Shown here: one piece after another, positions 54,975 through 64,000 of the stretch
How positions within the stretch are numbered: position 1 is the stretch's first letter
Layout: each line of letters starts with the position of its first letter
Program-made: the position numbers and the translations under genes
DNA from: Roseitranquillus sp963776845
Lineage (GTDB): Bacteria; Pseudomonadota; Alphaproteobacteria; Rhodobacterales; Rhodobacteraceae
Assembly (NCBI GenBank): GCA_963776845.1
Contig: CAVZOJ010000024.1
Span: 1 to 64,000 of the forward strand
DNA length: 64,000 nucleotides
Direction of reading: 5' to 3'
Notes under the pieces: generated by a model
Seen by the model: only the letters and a program-made list of their open reading frames with translations
Database searches by the model: none
Told to the model about the DNA's origin: nothing

Positions 54975-57900
54975 ATGGACAAGACCTTCGACGCCGCCGC
55001 CCGCGAGGGCGAGATCTACGCCGCATGGGACAAGGCGGGCGCCTTCCGCGCCGGCGCCGGCGCGCGCAGCGACGAGACGTTCTGCATCATGATCCCGCCG
55101 CCGAACGTCACCGGCGCGCTGCACATGGGCCACGCCTTCAACAACACCCTGCAGGACATCCTGACCCGCTGGCACCGGATGCGCGGGCACGACACCCTCT
55201 GGCAGCCCGGCACCGACCATGCCGGTATCGCCACGCAGATGGTGGTGGAGCGCGAGCTCGCCAAGACCAACCGCCGCCGCCAGGACATGCCAAGGTCCGA
55301 GTTCGTCGACCTCGTCTGGCAGCAGAAGCAGAAGTCCCGCACCAACATCCGCCAGCAGCTCGAGCGGCTCGGCGCGTCGTGCGACTGGAGCCGCGAGGCC
55401 TTCACCATGGGCGGCGCCCCCGGCGACCCCGAGGGCACGCCTGGCGGCCAGAACTTCCACGACGCCGTCCTGCGCGTCTTCGTCGACTTCTACGAGAAGG
55501 GCCTGATCTACCGCGGCAAGCGGCTGGTGAACTGGGACCCGCACTTCGAGACCGCGATCTCCGACCTCGAGGTCGAGCAGGTCGAGACCGACGGCCGGAT
55601 GTGGCACTTCAAGTACCCGCTCGCCGGCGGCGTCACCTACGAGTATGTCGAGCGCGACGAGGACGGCAACGAGCTCTTCCGCGAGACCCGCGACTACATC
55701 TCGATCGCCACGACCCGGCCCGAGACGATGCTGGGCGACGGCGCCGTCGCGGTTCACCCGTCGGACGAACGCTACGCCCCAATCGTCGGACAACTTTGCG
55801 AAATCCCCGTCGGACCCAAAGCGCATCGCCGGCTGATCCCGATCATCACCGACGAGTATCCCGATCCGGCCTTCGGCTCCGGCGCGGTCAAGATCACCGG
55901 CGCGCACGACTTCAACGACTACGCCGTGGCACAGCGCGGCGGCATCCCGCTCTACCGCCTGATGGACACCCGCGCGCGGATGCGCGACGACGGCGCGCCC
56001 TATGCCGAGGCCGCCGAGATCGCGCTCGCCGTCGCCCGTGGCGAGCGCACCTTGTCGGAGGCCGAGGCCGACACCGTCAATCTCGTCCCCGACGACCTTC
56101 GCGGCCTCGACCGGTACGAGGCGCGCGACCGCGTCATCGCCCAGATCACCGAGGAAGGGCTGGCGGTCATGTGCCCACCGACCGACCCGCGCCTCGGCAC
56201 CGCCGCGAAGACCGCCCCGACCGCCCCGGAAGAGGGCGGCACGCCACGCGACGAGGCGCTCGTCCCGCTCGTCGAGCACCGCAAGATGGTCCAGCCCACC
56301 GGCGACCGCTCCAAGAGCGTGATCGAGCCGATGCTGACCGATCAGTGGTTCGTCGACGCCGAAAAGATCGTGCGCCCCGCCATCGACGCCGTGCGCGACG
56401 GCCGCACCCGGATCCTCCCCGAGAGCGACGCCAAGGTCTATTTCCACTGGCTCGAGCACATCGAGCCCTGGTGCATCTCCCGCCAGCTCTGGTGGGGCCA
56501 CCAGATCCCGGTCTGGTACGGCCTCGACCTCTGGATCGACGCCTTCCAGGATGACGAGGGCGACAACGCCCTCGACGAGGTCGAGCTCGGCCGGTTGCTG
56601 AACGAGGGCGGGATGCTCCACGAGGGCGAGGTGCGCCATGCCGCCGTCGGCTTCGACGCCGTCCGCGACCGCTTCGGCGATGATATCGCCGGGCTTCCCG
56701 CCCCGCTGAACCATGCAACCGTGGTCGAGGTCGCCGACAAGGAGGCCGCGGTCCACAAGCTCGCCGAGAGCCTGGCGAACTACGCCGTCGACCAGGATCC
56801 CACGCACCTTGTCTACCCGGTGTGGCGCGACCCCGACGTCCTCGACACCTGGTTCTCCTCGGGCCTCTGGCCGCTCGGCACCCTCGGCTGGCCCGAGGAG
56901 ACCGAGGCGCTGCGCCGCTACTTCCCGACCTCGGTCCTGATCACCGGCTTCGACATCATCTTCTTCTGGGTCGCCCGGATGATGATGATGCAGCTCGAGC
57001 TGGTGAAGCAGGTGCCGTTCGACACCGTCTACGTCCACGCCCTCGTCCGCGACGAGAAGGGCAAGAAGATGTCGAAGTCGCTCGGCAACGCCCTCGACCC
57101 GCTCGACCTCGTCGACGAGTTCGGCGCCGACGCCGTCCGCTTCACCCTCACCGCGATGGCCGCGATGGGCCGCGACCTGAAGCTGTCCAAGGACCGGATC
57201 GCCGGCTACCGCAACTTCGTCACCAAGCTTTGGAATGCCCACCGCTTCGCCGAGATGAACGACGTACGTTCTGTACGAAAACGTACGAAATGGGGGGTCT
57301 GAAACGTACGAAAACGTACAGGAGCCACCTGCGGCGACCGCGACCGCCAATCGCTGGATCATCGGCGAGACCGCCCGCGTGCGCGAGGAGGTCGACGCCG
57401 CCCTCGCCGCGTTCCGCTTCAACGACGCCGCCAACGCGCTCTATGCCTTCGTCTGGGGCCGGGTCTGCGACTGGTACGTCGAGTTCTCCAAGCCACTCTT
57501 CGACGACGAGAAAGCGCAGGAAACACGAGAGGTTATGGCGTGGGTTCTGGACCAGTGCCTCATTCTGCTGCACCCGATCATGCCCTTCGTCACCGAAGAA
57601 CTGTGGGGTCTCGGGAAAGATCGCACGTCCATGCTCGCCCTCACAGAATGGCCGAGCTACGGCGCTGAACTCGTTGATCCGGCGTCGGAATCCGAGATGC
57701 GATGGGTCATCGCCCTGATCGAGAACGTCCGCTCCGTCCGCAGCGAGATGAACGTCCCCGCCGGCGCCAAGGTGCCGCTGCTCTCGGTGGAACTGGACGA
57801 TGAAGGACGCAAGGCATTGGCCTCGAATGAAAATCTGATCCTCCGGCTGGCCCGCCTGGAGTCGATCGCCTCCGCCGACACCGCTCCCGGCGGCTCGGCC

Positions 57901-58173
57901 ACGATCGCGGTCGAAGGCGGAACCTTCGCCCTGCCACTTGCGGACATCATCGACATCGAGGCCGAGAAAATACGCCTTTCCAAGAGCTTGGAGAAGCTTG
58001 GTAAGGACATCGCCGGCCTGAACGGGCGCCTCTCCAACGCCCGCTTCATCGAAAGCGCGCCACCCGAGGTGGTCGAGGAGACGCGCGACCTGCTCGGCCA
58101 GAAGGAGGAGGAGCGCGCCCGCCTGCAGGCGGCCCTGGCCCGCATCTCGGCGGCCGACGTCCATGCCGAGTAA
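54975..58173 (+). pseudogene. valS: Valine--tRNA ligase, reading frame interrupted by a repeat-bearing insertion
   Basis: ValS charges tRNA-Val and edits threonine. The catalytic motifs are PPPNVTGALHMGHAFN (HIGH box) and GKKMSKSLGNALDPLD (KMSKS); the editing domain and the C-terminal coiled arm (GKDIAGLNGRLSNARFIESA) are also present. The first frame stops at 57302 just after AHRFAEMNDV, and the protein resumes in another frame at EPPAATATANRWIIGE. About 58 bases lie between, with two copies of a 14-base repeat. If one G of the six at 57292-57297 is surplus, the whole gene becomes one frame of about 1065 residues with a 19-residue extra loop. As read, the tRNA-binding part is lost, which would be lethal for a single-copy gene. 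Confidence 0.85.
57264..57321 (+). repeat. 58-base GTACG-repeat element inside valS
   Basis: GTACGAAAACGTAC occurs at 57273-57286 and again at 57306-57319, 33 bases apart. A related GTACGTTCTGTAC lies at 57264-57276. The repeat units begin and end with the palindrome GTAC, and the stretch is AT-rich compared with the rest of valS. Similar units were not seen elsewhere in the window. It looks like a small palindromic element placed in the variable loop between the catalytic core and the anticodon-binding domain. Confidence 0.65.
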
Positions 58174-59350
58174 GGCGAAAGTCGAGCAAGATGAGCGACA
58201 TGGCGGCGACAATCGATTGACGGCGCTGGCGGCTTCGCTGCCGCAATCCGTGCCGTTTGTCAGCCCGGACGCGCAGGAACGTGCGCTCGGCCGGCCGTTC
58301 CTCGCCCGCATCGGCGCGAACGAGAGCGTCTTCGGACCGTCCCCCCGTGCCGTCGAGGCGATGGCGGCGGCGGCCCGCGACGTCTGGAAGTACGGCGACT
58401 CCGAGGCCTTCGACTTGCGCCACGCCCTGTCGCAACATCATGGAATCCCTGCAGAAAACCTCGTGGTCGGAGAAGGCATCGACGGGCTGCTGGGCTACCT
58501 CGTCCGCCTGACGGTCGCGCCCGGCGACGCCGTGGTGACCTCGGACGGCGCCTATCCCACCTTCAACTTCCACGTCACCGGCTTCGGCGGCGTCCTGCAC
58601 ACCGTGCCGTTTCGCGACGACCGGGAGGACCTGCCGGCGCTGCTCGATCGTGCCGCCGACGTCGGTGCCAAGCTCATCTATTTCTCCAACCCCGACAACC
58701 CGATGGGATCATGGCACGATGCGCGCGCGGTTGCGGACGCCATCTCTCGCGTACCTAAGGGCACGCTGCTAATCCTCGACGAGGCCTACGCGGACTTCGC
58801 CGAAGACGCGGTCTCGCCACAGATCGACCCGCACGAGACGGCTGTTATCAGGATGCGGACCTTCAGCAAGGCATACGGTCTTGCCGGCCTCCGCGTCGGC
58901 TACGCCATCAGCGATGCGGCTTTCATCGCGGCCTTCGACAAGGTCCGGAACCACTTCGGCGTCGGGCGCCTGGCCCAGGCCGGCGCGCTGGCGGCGTTGC
59001 AGGACCAGCAATGGCTGAGACGCGTCGTCGACGAAACACGAAGAGCGCGCCACCGGATCGCGGCGATCGCCCGCGACGCAGGTCTTGCGCCGCTGCCGTC
59101 CTACACCAACTTCGTCACCGTCGATTGCGGAGAGGCCGTCGAACTGGCGCGAGCGCTGGTCGAGGCGCTGGCCGTGCGCGGCGTCTTCGTCCGCATGCCG
59201 TTCGCCGCCCCAGGCAACCGCTGCATCCGCATCGGTTGCGGAACTGCCGCCGATCTCGCGCTGCTTGAGGAAGCACTTGCGCCTGCGCTTGACGCAGCGC
59301 GCAGGCAAGTTGGCCGATCGAGGGAACAGAAGGAGGTGTCGCGCCGTTAG
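58163..59350 (+). CDS. Class I/II aminotransferase (histidinol-phosphate aminotransferase-like)
   Basis: A 395-residue PLP enzyme overlapping the valS end by 11 bases. The PLP Lys is in RMRTFSKAYGLAGLRVGYAI (about residue 235). The phosphate-binding part is GEGIDGLLGYLVRL, YFSNPDNPMGSW holds the conserved Asn and Asp region, and LLILDEAYADFAE is the pyridine-ring Asp. The start MPSKAKVEQDERH is loosely conserved. The closest group is HisC-like enzymes, but the amino donor cannot be told; aromatic or phosphohistidinol substrates are both possible. Confidence 0.88.
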   Translation: MPSKAKVEQDERHGGDNRLTALAASLPQSVPFVSPDAQERALGRPFLARIGANESVFGPSPRAVEAMAAAARDVWKYGDSEAFDLRHALSQHHGIPAENLVVGEGIDGLLGYLVRLTVAPGDAVVTSDGAYPTFNFHVTGFGGVLHTVPFRDDREDLPALLDRAADVGAKLIYFSNPDNPMGSWHDARAVADAISRVPKGTLLILDEAYADFAEDAVSPQIDPHETAVIRMRTFSKAYGLAGLRVGYAISDAAFIAAFDKVRNHFGVGRLAQAGALAALQDQQWLRRVVDETRRARHRIAAIARDAGLAPLPSYTNFVTVDCGEAVELARALVEALAVRGVFVRMPFAAPGNRCIRIGCGTAADLALLEEALAPALDAARRQVGRSREQKEVSRR

Positions 59351-59369
59351 CACTGAAAGCGTTCAGTGC
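59350..59369 (+). other. Hairpin directly after the aminotransferase stop
   Basis: GCACTGAA and TTCAGTGC form a perfect eight-base stem with loop AGCG. It begins at the last base of the stop codon and ends 11 bases before the start of the small membrane protein gene. It may reduce read-through or shape translation of the next gene. Confidence 0.5.
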
Positions 59370-59380
59370 TGGGGTGTCCC

Positions 59381-59566
59381 ATGTCCCTCGAAAATCAGCT
59401 CAACCTGCTTGCCGTCACGATCGCGGTCTCGACGGTCCTTCTTGGTCTTTGGATGGAAGGGGGACTTGCCGCGGCCATCGTCGGCGCCGCCCTCACTGAC
59501 CTCGGCCTTCGTGTCTTCGAGCGCCGTCGCACCAAGGTTGCGGCACCGATCAAGAACAAGCGCTAG
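59381..59566 (+). CDS. Small membrane protein (61 residues)
   Basis: From the ATG at 59381 the protein has two hydrophobic segments: LNLLAVTIAVSTVLLGLWM at about residues 7-25 and LAAAIVGAALTDLGLRVF at about 29-46. A strongly basic tail RRRTKVAAPIKNKR follows. It is convergent with the class V aminotransferase gene, the stops being within 4 bases. No family is recognised; it resembles short two-helix inner-membrane proteins. Confidence 0.6.
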   Translation: MSLENQLNLLAVTIAVSTVLLGLWMEGGLAAAIVGAALTDLGLRVFERRRTKVAAPIKNKR

Positions 59567-60759
59567 GCTCGCGATATCACTTCGGCGGCGGCGTCAAGCG
59601 CGCCGGGGCCGAAGGGCACGTCGATAGCCGTCATTCCAGCCTGGACAGAGGCCAGCACGCCAAGGATCATGTGTGCGTTCACGTGGCCCATATGGCCGAT
59701 GCGGAAAAACCCATGCCAGGCCGGGTCGTCGGTTTCGGCCATGCCGAGCCCGATGCCGAGTGTGACCCCCGCATTCTGCTCAAGCCAGGTTCTGAGAGAC
59801 GTTCCATGCGGCGCGCCGATGCGCACCGCGGTCACGGCGTTGCTGCGATTGGCGGCCTCCAGAACGTTCAACTCGACAGGCCCGCCCCCGGACCAAGCGT
59901 CGAACGCCGCCCAGACAGCTTGCGCGAGTAGCGCGTGCCGCGCCCACACCGCCGCGAGCCCCTCCTCCAGGATCATGTCGAGCGCCTCCCGCAGGCCGTA
60001 GAGATGGTGCGTGGGGGCGGTGCCGCCGAAATACTGGTAGAAGCCCTCGGGATCGGTGCGCGGCCGCCAGTCCCAGTAGGCGCTGACCCGTGCCATGCGC
60101 TCCCGCGCCTCGGCAGCGCGGGGTCCGTACCAGACGAAGCCGAGGCCTGGCGGCGTCATCAGACCCTTCTGGCTGCCGGAGACGACGACGTCGGCCCCCC
60201 ACGCATCCATCTCGAACCGGTCGCACGCGAGTGAGGCGATGCAGTCGATCAGGAGGAGCGCGGGATGTCCCGCCGAGTCGAGCGCGGCGCGCATGCCGGC
60301 AACGTCGTTGCGGACGCCGGTGGCGGTGTCGACGTGAACCGCCAGCACGGCCTTGATCCGGTGGTCGCGGTCGGCGGCGAGAGCCTCCGCGAGGCGGGTG
60401 GCGTCGACGGGGTGGCGGCGCCCGAAGTCGATCGTCTCGATCTCGGCGCCCAGACGCTCGGCGATGACGCCCCACCCGATCGCGAAGCGGCCCGTGGCGA
60501 GAACGAGGACCCGCTCTCCGGGGGCGATGATATTCGCCAGCGCCGCTTCCCACGCGCCATGACCATTGGCGATGTAGATCGCCGCCTCACCAGAGGTGCC
60601 CGCCACCGCTTTCAGATCGCGCACGATCGTCGGGACCATGTCGACCAACTCGCCGGAATAGATGTTGGGCGAGGCCCGGTGCATCGCCCGAAGGACACGG
60701 TCGGGCACGACCGACGGCCCCGGGATGGCAAGGTAGGTCCGGCCGTTCGCGACTGTCAT
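59563..60759 (-). CDS. Class V aminotransferase (serine/alanine--glyoxylate type)
   Basis: A 398-residue PLP enzyme from the ATG at 60759. The start TYLAIPGPSVVPDRVLRAM is typical of the serine-glyoxylate / alanine-glyoxylate group. AIYIANGHGAWEAALANIIA binds the cofactor, LLLIDCIASLACDRFEMDAW holds the pyridine Asp, and the PLP Lys is in VVVSGSQKGLMTPPGLG. The C-terminal FFRIGHMGHVNAHMILG is also characteristic. It moves an amino group from serine or a similar donor to glyoxylate or another oxo acid. Confidence 0.9.
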   Translation of the reverse strand: MTVANGRTYLAIPGPSVVPDRVLRAMHRASPNIYSGELVDMVPTIVRDLKAVAGTSGEAAIYIANGHGAWEAALANIIAPGERVLVLATGRFAIGWGVIAERLGAEIETIDFGRRHPVDATRLAEALAADRDHRIKAVLAVHVDTATGVRNDVAGMRAALDSAGHPALLLIDCIASLACDRFEMDAWGADVVVSGSQKGLMTPPGLGFVWYGPRAAEARERMARVSAYWDWRPRTDPEGFYQYFGGTAPTHHLYGLREALDMILEEGLAAVWARHALLAQAVWAAFDAWSGGGPVELNVLEAANRSNAVTAVRIGAPHGTSLRTWLEQNAGVTLGIGLGMAETDDPAWHGFFRIGHMGHVNAHMILGVLASVQAGMTAIDVPFGPGALDAAAEVISRA

Positions 60760-60883
60760 TCTTGAGCCTCTCTGGCGTGGCCGACGCGTCGTAGGGCCGC
60801 CCGTCGCGAGGGTCAATCGGGGCGACGCGCTTGTCACCGCGCGGCCCTCGGGATAGAGGGCAGCGGCCCTGCAGGACGGACAA
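60760..60883. promoter_or_regulatory. Divergent control region between the class V aminotransferase and exporter genes
   Basis: A 124-base gap serving two divergent genes. AGGACGG at 60872-60878 can act as the ribosome binding site for the TTG start at 60884. No obvious operator is seen. Confidence 0.4.
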
Positions 60884-62650
60884 TTGGCGCGAGACGTAAT
60901 CGACCCGGCCTATGCCACCAACGTCATGTTGCTCCGGTTCTGGCGCGACTACCTGCGGCGGCACACGCTGTGGATCGTCGCTTCGTTCGGGCTGATGACG
61001 ATCGAGGGCGGCTCGCTTGGGCTGCTCAGCTACATCATGAAGCCGATGTTCGACCGCGTCTTCGTCGGCGGCGACATCAGCGCGATCTGGTGGGTCGGCT
61101 TCGTCGTTCTCGGCCTCTTCGTCCTCCGAGCGTTCACCGGCATCGCCAACCGCATGCTCACGACGCATATCTCGCAGCGCACCGCCACCAGCATGCAGAT
61201 CGACCTGCTGCGCCATCTGATGGGGCTTGACAGCCAGTACTATCATGAGAATTCCCCTGGTGCGCTGATGGAGCGGGTCGTCGGCGACACGAGCGCGGTG
61301 CAGGGCGTCTGGCGAACGGTGATCGGCGGGATCGGGCGCGACGTCGTCTCGCTGATCTCGCTCTTCATCGTGGCGGTCGCCATCGACCCGTGGTGGACGT
61401 TGCTCGCGTTGGTCGGCGTGCCCGCGCTCATCCTCCCGACCATTGCGCTGCAGCGCTACATCCGCCGCAAGTCGCGTCAGCTGCGAGAGAGGTCGGGCCA
61501 CCGCTCCACCCGGCTCAGCGAGGTCTTTCACGGCATCGATCCGGTCAAGCTGAACCGGATGGAGGAATATCAGCTGTCGCGCTTCGAGCGGATCGTCGAG
61601 GACATCGTGGCGGGGCAGACGAAGATGGCCGGCAGCCGCGCCCTCATGCCGGGCCTCGTCGACCTGGTGACCGGCCTCGGCTTCTTCCTCGTGCTTGTGA
61701 TCGGGGGGCGCGACATCATTTCGGGCGAGAAGACGCTGGGAGACTTCGTCTCGTTCTTCACTGCGCTCGCGCTCGCATTCCAGCCGATGCGGCGCCTCGG
61801 CGGCGTCGTCGGGACGTTCCAGACGGCCGCGGCCAGCCTGGAACGCGTGTACCGCGTCTTCGACACCTCGCCCAACATCACTTCGCCCGCACGGCCCAAG
61901 CTCCTGCCGATCGGAGAGACGGAGATCCGGTTCGACGACGTTTCCTTCGCCTACGCCGATCTGCCCGTCCTGCGCGGCGCCACCTTCACCGCGCGGGCCG
62001 GAGAGACCACAGCGCTCGTCGGTGCATCCGGCGCGGGCAAGAGCACCGTGTTCAACGTCCTCACGCGCCTCGCCGACCCTGACGGGGGCAGCGTAACGAT
62101 CGGCGGTATCGAGACGCGGGATCTCGCGCTCGAGGATTTGCGCGGCATGATCTCGGTGGTGACACAGGACGCGCTTCTCTTCGACGAGACGGTGCGGGAG
62201 AACATCCTGCTCGGCCGCCGCGATGTGAGCGAGGCGCGCCTGGCCGAAGTGATGGAGGCGGCGCACGTGGCCGACTTCCTGCCCAACTTGTCCGAAGGGG
62301 CCAAGACCCGTGTCGGCCCGCGCGGCTCGAGCCTGTCCGGGGGACAGCGGCAGCGCGTCGCGATTGCGCGCGCGCTCTTGCGCGACACCCCCATCCTGCT
62401 GCTCGACGAGGCCACGAGCGCCCTGGACGCCGCGAGCGAGGCGGTGGTGCAGGCCGCCCTGGAACGGCTGAGCCAGGGGCGCACCACACTCGTCATCGCC
62501 CACAGGCTGGCGACGGTGCGCGACGCTGCCAAGATAGTGGTCATGGCGGCGGGCCGTGTCGTCGAAGAGGGACGGCACGACGAACTCGTGGGACGCGGCG
62601 GCGTGTATGGCGAACTCTACAGCCTTCAGTTCGCCGACGCCGCCGAGTGA
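60884..62650 (+). CDS. ABC exporter, fused permease and ATPase (MsbA-like)
   Basis: A 588-residue half-transporter. Six membrane helices occupy residues 20-310, with the exporter coupling parts LDSQYYHENSPGALMERVVG and RSTRLSEVFHGIDPVKLNRM. The ATPase has Walker A TALVGASGAGKSTVF, Q-loop VVTQDALLFDETVRENI, signature SSLSGGQRQRVAIARALL, Walker B PILLLDEATSALD and the switch His in VIAHRLATV. The TTG at 60884 is the likely start; an ATG at 60926 is the alternative. It works as a homodimer, probably flipping lipid A, another lipid, or a drug across the inner membrane. Confidence 0.92.
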   Translation: MARDVIDPAYATNVMLLRFWRDYLRRHTLWIVASFGLMTIEGGSLGLLSYIMKPMFDRVFVGGDISAIWWVGFVVLGLFVLRAFTGIANRMLTTHISQRTATSMQIDLLRHLMGLDSQYYHENSPGALMERVVGDTSAVQGVWRTVIGGIGRDVVSLISLFIVAVAIDPWWTLLALVGVPALILPTIALQRYIRRKSRQLRERSGHRSTRLSEVFHGIDPVKLNRMEEYQLSRFERIVEDIVAGQTKMAGSRALMPGLVDLVTGLGFFLVLVIGGRDIISGEKTLGDFVSFFTALALAFQPMRRLGGVVGTFQTAAASLERVYRVFDTSPNITSPARPKLLPIGETEIRFDDVSFAYADLPVLRGATFTARAGETTALVGASGAGKSTVFNVLTRLADPDGGSVTIGGIETRDLALEDLRGMISVVTQDALLFDETVRENILLGRRDVSEARLAEVMEAAHVADFLPNLSEGAKTRVGPRGSSLSGGQRQRVAIARALLRDTPILLLDEATSALDAASEAVVQAALERLSQGRTTLVIAHRLATVRDAAKIVVMAAGRVVEEGRHDELVGRGGVYGELYSLQFADAAE

Positions 62651-62691
62651 TCGGGCTGGCGCCGGGCGCCGCAGGACCATATCTCGCCTAA

Positions 62692-63450
62692 ATGGAACAG
62701 ATCAGCGACCCGCGCACCGTCCTCGCCATTGGCGGGGAGGACCGTCACGATTTCCTGCAGAGCCTCGTCTCGAACGATGTCTCCGGCGCCGCGGACGGGC
62801 TTATCTATGCCGCGCTCCTGACGCCGCAGGGCAAATACCTCGCGGATTTCTTCCTGCTGGAGCGGGACGGCCAAGTCCTGCTCGACGTCGCGACCCCGCT
62901 CGCGGCCGGCCTGGCGCAGCGGCTCTCCATGTACAAGCTCCGCTCGAAGGTCACGGTCGAGGAGGCGCCGCTCGGCGTGCGCCGGGGCACGGGCGAGATG
63001 CCCGTCGGCGCCGTCGCGGACCCACGTCATCCTGAACTGCCCTGGCGGCTCTATGGCGAGGGCTCCGACGCGACGGATCCGACTGATACGCGGGTGCAAA
63101 ACGTCATCCCTCTCTCCGCGATCGAACTAGTACCGAACGAGACGTACCTGCTCGAAGCGGGGTTCGAGCGGTTGCACGGGGTCGACTTTCGCAAGGGCTG
63201 CTATGTCGGCCAGGAAGTGACGGCCCGCATGAAGCACAAGACGGAGTTGAAGAAGGGCCTTGTGCGCGTGCGCGTGGACGGCTCGGCGCCGGTCGGCACG
63301 CCGATAGACGCGGGCGGGCGGCCCGCCGGGACGCTGTTCAGCCAGGCCGACGGCTACGCGATCGCCTACTTGCGTTTTGGCCGGTCCGACGATGAGATGA
63401 CCGCGGGCGACGCCCGCGTCTTCTGGGACGATCAGGCGCGCTCGGAGTAG
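62692..63450 (+). CDS. ygfZ: YgfZ/GcvT-domain folate-binding Fe-S maintenance protein
   Basis: A 252-residue YgfZ family protein. The N-terminal part DRHDFLQSLVSNDVSG is GcvT-like, and the signature VDFRKGCYVGQEVTARMKHK contains the conserved Cys of the KGCYxGQE motif. YgfZ uses tetrahydrofolate to help assemble or repair Fe-S enzymes such as MiaB. Its stop lies inside the tail-to-tail overlap with efp (19 bases). Confidence 0.92.
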   Translation: MEQISDPRTVLAIGGEDRHDFLQSLVSNDVSGAADGLIYAALLTPQGKYLADFFLLERDGQVLLDVATPLAAGLAQRLSMYKLRSKVTVEEAPLGVRRGTGEMPVGAVADPRHPELPWRLYGEGSDATDPTDTRVQNVIPLSAIELVPNETYLLEAGFERLHGVDFRKGCYVGQEVTARMKHKTELKKGLVRVRVDGSAPVGTPIDAGGRPAGTLFSQADGYAIAYLRFGRSDDEMTAGDARVFWDDQARSE

Positions 63451-63995
63451 TCCATCGTCTCGGTGTTGACGATGATGTCCTCGCCTTCGCCGACGAAGGG
63501 CGGCACCATCACCTTGACGCCGTTGTCGAGGATGGCCGGCTTGAAGGAGTTGGCCGCCGTCTGCCCCTTCACCACCGGCTCCGTCTCGACGACCTTGCAC
63601 GTCACCTTCTGGGGCAGCGTCGCGTTAAGCGCCTCGGCGTCGTAATACTCGATCGCAATCGTCATGCCGTCCTGCAGGAAGGGCCGGCGTTCGCCCAGGA
63701 TCTCGACCGGCAATTCGACCTGCTCGAAGGTTTCACTGTCCATGAAGACCAGCATTCCGTCCTGCTCGTACAGGAACTGCTGGTCCTTCTGCTCGAGCCT
63801 GACACGCTCGACCTTGTCGGCCGAGCGGAAGCGCTCGTTCAACTTCGAGCCATTTCTAAGGTTCCTCAGTTCAACCTGCGCGAACGCTCCGCCCTTGCCA
63901 GGCTTGACATGATCGACCTTGACCGCAGACCAAAGACCGCCGTTGTGCTCCAGCACGTTGCCGGGCCTTATTTCGTTGCCGTTGATCTTGGGCAT
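63432..63995 (-). CDS. efp: Elongation factor P
   Basis: A 187-residue EF-P, which helps ribosomes through proline stretches. The three beta-barrel domains are visible: KINGNEIRPGNVLEHNGGLW at the start, the modified Lys in VDHVKPGKGGAFAQVELRNL (residue 34, the site for EpmA-type lysylation), then QFLYEQDGMLVFMDSETFEQ and the conserved end KVMVPPFVGEGEDIIVNTET. The length is standard. Its 3' end overlaps the convergent ygfZ gene by 19 bases. Confidence 0.96.
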   Translation of the reverse strand: MPKINGNEIRPGNVLEHNGGLWSAVKVDHVKPGKGGAFAQVELRNLRNGSKLNERFRSADKVERVRLEQKDQQFLYEQDGMLVFMDSETFEQVELPVEILGERRPFLQDGMTIAIEYYDAEALNATLPQKVTCKVVETEPVVKGQTAANSFKPAILDNGVKVMVPPFVGEGEDIIVNTETMDYSERA

Positions 63996-64000
63996 GACTC

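Noticed and set aside
57273..57319. GTACG repeats in valS as a CRISPR or attachment site
   Set aside because: Only two full copies, 33 bases apart, within a coding gene and with no integrase nearby; a palindromic insertion fits better.
54939..57434. 831-codon open frame antisense to valS
   Set aside because: It is a shadow of the valS coding strand; high-GC codon bias keeps antisense frames open. No domain or start signal supports it.

Overview
The window reads as a piece of a GC-rich alphaproteobacterial chromosome, most likely from the order Rhodobacterales. The supporting markers are a VPLPA-CTERM sorting-signal protein, a DksA with a reduced zinc finger, a MoxR / DUF2927 / CoxE gene set, and the general look of the EF-P, YgfZ, Lon, Tgt, TpiA and ValS proteins. 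This is an inference from gene content; no rRNA or tRNA gene was recognised.

Layout. Positions 1-5.9 kb: envelope and regulatory genes (small secreted protein, two head-to-head AraC-type regulators, an outer-membrane barrel, a DUF4239 membrane protein, a frameshifted cardiolipin synthase). 5.9-11.9 kb: an insertion-sequence graveyard with one apparently intact IS110-type transposase and broken pieces of IS256, IS1182, IS110 and IS3 elements. One IS256 copy is split into two oppositely oriented halves around an IS1182 remnant. 11.9-14.6 kb: a DUF2254 protein and a frameshifted AI-2E-family permease. 14.6-15.5 kb: more debris (ABC permease start, IS3 integrase). 15.8-26.7 kb: housekeeping genes (lon, tgt, sufT-like, MscS channel, acetyltransferases, sufA-like, tpiA, FAD monooxygenase, dksA). 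26.8-36.4 kb: a MoxR ATPase / GNAT / DUF2927 lipoprotein / small membrane protein / CoxE-type VWA group, then DUF421, TetR, M48 protease, Mn catalase, and a divergent LysR-metF pair followed by a thioesterase. 36.6-51.2 kb: a catabolic-looking island. It holds a DUF2235 hydrolase, a molybdopterin hydroxylase subunit, a complete dipeptide-type ABC transporter on the minus strand, and, divergently, a GntR regulator followed by a tightly coupled operon (creatininase-like amidohydrolase, ketopantoate-reductase-like enzyme, SDR, CE4 deacetylase/imidase-like protein, isoaspartyl peptidase). 51.5-64 kb: ornithine decarboxylase, Lrp/AsnC regulator, VPLPA-CTERM protein, an interrupted valS, two aminotransferases, an MsbA-like exporter, ygfZ and efp.

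Three things stand out. First, at least seven conserved genes (cls, the AI-2E permease, a GNAT gene, the molybdopterin subunit, the first ABC ATPase, gntR and the panE-like gene) are each broken by single-base changes, nearly all one extra base. That pattern suggests residual indel errors in the assembly more than true pseudogenes, so frames should be treated with care. Second, valS carries an extra stretch of about 58 bases containing two copies of a 14-base GTACG-type repeat. Dropping one G from a run of six inside it would make it an in-frame 19-codon insertion, which resembles a palindromic element inserted in a coding gene. Third, the 37.7-51.2 kb island looks like a self-contained uptake-plus-degradation system for an amide, imide or isoaspartyl type substrate; this is the best candidate here for an undescribed pathway.
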